From NCBI RefSeq assembly GCF_022179125.1, contig NZ_BPQG01000051.1, positions 40,088-104,087 on the forward strand: 64,000 nt of DNA, written 5' to 3'. Both the position numbers and the translations under genes were made by a program. This document shows positions 58,142 to 64,000 of the stretch, in pieces. Below the pieces are notes generated by a model that had not been told where the DNA came from, did no database searches, and worked only from the letters and a program-made list of their open reading frames with translations. Each line of letters starts with the position of its first letter. The stretch's first letter is position 1. The stretch is from Methylobacterium cerastii. GTDB taxonomy: Bacteria; Pseudomonadota; Alphaproteobacteria; Rhizobiales; Beijerinckiaceae.

Positions 58142-58145
<4 letters not shown>
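57084..58145 (-). CDS. APH-family phosphotransferase (ACAD10/LvaA-like kinase)
   Basis: A 353-residue kinase-fold protein starting at GTG 58145, which overlaps the ACAD stop by four bases. [20 protein letters not shown] is the nucleotide loop with [10 protein letters not shown] carrying the lysine, [20 protein letters not shown] holds the catalytic Asp and Asn, and [20 protein letters not shown] the Mg-binding Asp. In mammals this domain is fused to an ACAD (ACAD10/11) and phosphorylates 4-hydroxyacyl-CoA; LvaA in Pseudomonas acts alike on 4-hydroxyvaleryl-CoA. The same role is inferred. Confidence 0.87.
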
Positions 58146-59389
<1,244 letters not shown>

Positions 59390-59724
59390 TGCTTCCACTC
59401 CCTGGGCCCGCCGACGTCATCGCGCGGCTGGGCGAAGGGACCGTACTCCCGCTTCGAATCGGGCGACAAGCCCCGACCGGGCCAGGCCTGAAAGATCGCG
59501 CCGGCCGTCTGCGACGGCGGCCCGGACCGGACGTGCGGTCCGTCGCAGGACGCAACCGCAAGGCGATCTCGGCGGACCGAAGACACGGCGTCAATCTTAA
59601 TATTGGATGTTAGAAGCCCGAACACTATGGTGGTGGGTGGAATCGGTGGGATTCCGGACCAAGGATGCGTTCGTAACGCTTCGCTAACCAAGTCGATACG
59701 TCGAACGAGCGCACGCTTTACATA

Positions 59725-59739
59725 GAACAAAACAGGAAC
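59725..59739. promoter_or_regulatory. LexA box (SOS operator), GAAC-N7-GAAC
   Basis: GAAC, seven bases (AAAACAG), GAAC: an exact match to the direct-repeat LexA site of alphaproteobacteria. It fills the 17-base space between a -35-like TTTACA (59717-59722) and a -10-like AAAATA (59740-59745), so bound LexA would block RNA polymerase. The next start downstream is a 34-codon ORF at 59771. The rest of the 381-base gap (59390-59770) is AT-rich near 59590-59640 and shows no other gene. Confidence 0.7.
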
Positions 59740-59770
59740 AAAATACGGTCATCGAAACGGAGTGACCGAC

Positions 59771-59875
59771 ATGCTCAAGCGGATGGTTCTGGTCGGCGTC
59801 GCGGAGTTCATGGCCTTCGGGCTGCTCGCGGTCGCGGTGGCGGGGTGGGCGGTAGCCTTGGCGCCGATCCGTTGA
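59771..59875 (+). CDS. Small single-span membrane protein, predicted SOS-induced (SidA-like candidate)
   Basis: A 34-codon ORF starting at ATG 59771, nine bases after GGAG. The product opens MLKRMVLVGVAEFMAFGLLA and ends WAVALAPIR: a short basic N-terminus, one hydrophobic helix of about 25 residues and a polar C-terminus. It lies 31 bases downstream of a perfect LexA box and a candidate promoter. Caulobacter SidA is a 29-residue, single-span, LexA-controlled division inhibitor; the resemblance is in layout and topology, not proven homology. Short ORFs can be chance, but the ribosome site and promoter favour a real gene. Confidence 0.55.
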   Translation: MLKRMVLVGVAEFMAFGLLAVAVAGWAVALAPIR

Positions 59876-59883
59876 CGGCGGCT

Positions 59884-59904
59884 CGCCGGCACAGGTTGCC
59901 GGCG
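59884..59904 (+). terminator. GC hairpin just after the 34-residue ORF
   Basis: CGCCGGCA and TGCCGGCG form an 8-bp perfect stem with a CAGGT loop, starting nine bases after the small ORF's stop. There is no T-run, so it may be a weak or Rho-assisted terminator or a processing hairpin between the ORF and dnaE. Confidence 0.35.
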
Positions 59905-60044
59905 CGGCCGTGCACAGGAGAATCGGTCGCGGACCCAGCGTCCCAAACGCCACATCGGCGGTGGATATCGGAGATCGCAGCGCGCCAGCCATCGACTCCT
60001 GCGGCCGAAGGACGGATTCCTGGGGCACCCGCACAAGGACCGTC

Positions 60045-63563
<3,519 letters not shown>

Positions 63564-63709
63564 ACCGCGCCGCCACTGGCGTCGCGTTCACGATCCGCAA
63601 ACCACGTTCGACGGGAATCGCCCGGACACCCGGCCGGGGTGCGCTGGCGCAACTTCGTCAAAACCAAGCGATCCTACACAGCCTCGCTTAACCAAGCGGG
63701 ACAGGGTCG

Positions 63710-63853
63710 ATGCGGACGAAGGTGGTGCTGGCGCTGACGGTGGTCGTCTACCTGACGACGGGCCGGGCTCCGGGCTTGCGCGAGCTGCGCAACCCGGATG
63801 CGGAGCATGGCGGCGGGCGCGTCACCATCGCGCTCAAGCGCACCTGGGTCTGA
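63710..63853 (+). CDS. Small hypothetical protein with hydrophobic N-terminus
   Basis: A 47-codon ORF from ATG 63710 with GGGACAGGG directly upstream. MRTKVVLALTVVVYLTTGRA could be a signal or one short span, followed by a polar region ending in ALKRTWV. A dyad CGCTT-AACC-AAGCG (63685-63698) containing TTAACC lies just upstream. A strong terminator follows 36 bases later. No family recognised. Confidence 0.45.
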   Translation: MRTKVVLALTVVVYLTTGRAPGLRELRNPDAEHGGGRVTIALKRTWV

Positions 63854-63888
63854 GGAGGCGCCGCGACGCTCGACGTCGGTCGGAACGA

Positions 63889-63937
63889 AAAAAGGGCTCC
63901 TCCCATCCGCCGCGGCGGCATGGGAGGAGCCCTTTTT
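63889..63937. terminator. Strong bidirectional Rho-independent terminator
   Basis: An 18-bp perfect stem, AAAAAGGGCTCCTCCCAT with ATGGGAGGAGCCCTTTTT, and an inner GCCGCGGC stem. T-runs follow on both strands. It serves the rightward 47-codon ORF and a leftward gene entering from the right edge. A second perfect hairpin (63943-63966) lies just beyond. Confidence 0.88.
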
Positions 63938-63979
63938 GCTGCGCGGGCTTCGCGAACGAAGCCCGCACCGACGTCGATG

Positions 63980-64000
63980 TCAGTACTTGCGGACGAGGGG
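63980..64000 (-). CDS. C-terminal end of a leftward gene entering from the right edge
   Basis: Read leftward, the last 21 bases are six codons, PLVRKY, and a TGA stop. The position before a bidirectional terminator favours a real gene end. A terminal aromatic residue is common in outer-membrane barrel proteins, but six residues are too few to identify it. Confidence 0.35.
   Translation of the reverse strand, partial: PLVRKY

Overview
The window is GC-rich chromosomal DNA from an alphaproteobacterium, most likely a pink-pigmented methylotroph of the Methylobacterium/Methylorubrum group. The evidence is many GTG starts, a GAAC-N7-GAAC LexA box of the alphaproteobacterial type, a periplasmic PQQ dehydrogenase, a quinoprotein-associated SoxYZ-like carrier, an intracellular polyhydroxyalkanoate depolymerase, a TIGR02302 protein, a DUF1192 protein and a DUF2852 protein. 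The genus is an inference from gene content; no rRNA or tRNA is visible. Genes are dense, often with 4-nt overlaps. I see no phage, transposase or CRISPR array. The accessory signal is mostly short palindromic repeats.

Region 1 (1-9.5 kb): the end of a renalase-like flavoprotein and a histone-deacetylase-like hydrolase. Next come a TetR regulator divergent from an RND efflux operon with two different adaptors and one pump, a MarR regulator, an SGNH hydrolase and TrmO. Region 2 (9.6-25 kb): AMP nucleosidase, a secreted alpha/beta hydrolase, and a PBP1A-type peptidoglycan synthase carrying an extra C-terminal SNase-like domain. It continues with an HdeD-like membrane protein, an EmrAB-type efflux pair, the PQQ dehydrogenase, a thioesterase, an O-antigen-ligase-like protein, a lipoprotein hydrolase and a lytic transglycosylase.

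Region 3 (25-46 kb) is mostly housekeeping and redox: a CoA-transferase, a double ABC ATPase, phosphopentomutase, and a CcdA-thioredoxin-SoxYZ-like operon. After these come uracil phosphoribosyltransferase, a quinone oxidoreductase, 3-hydroxybutyryl-CoA dehydrogenase, EtfBA, a cobalamin adenosyltransferase, a PagL-like lipid A deacylase, the TIGR02302 protein, PhaZ and a regulator with two TetR modules in one chain.

Region 4 (46-59.4 kb) is an acyl-CoA catabolic island. A leftward ligase-thiolase-ACAD-ACAD operon has the pimABCD order of dicarboxylate degradation. It is divergent from a CoA-transferase and a fused hydratase/dehydrogenase (PimF-like). Beyond them lies a second leftward operon, ACAD, APH-type kinase, SDR, SDR, which resembles a split version of ACAD10/11 or LvaA/LvaC for 4-hydroxyacyl-CoA. 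The ETF encoded in region 3 would take the electrons from these dehydrogenases.

Region 5 (59.4-64 kb): replicative dnaE. The item most worth follow-up lies just upstream: a perfect LexA box inside a candidate promoter, 31 bases before a 34-residue single-membrane-span ORF with a Shine-Dalgarno sequence. This arrangement recalls the SOS-induced division inhibitor SidA of Caulobacter. Other notable items are three copies of a ~96-bp double-hairpin repeat, a 105-bp repeat that supplies the stop codons of two convergent genes, and several perfect palindromes at gene starts that look like operators.
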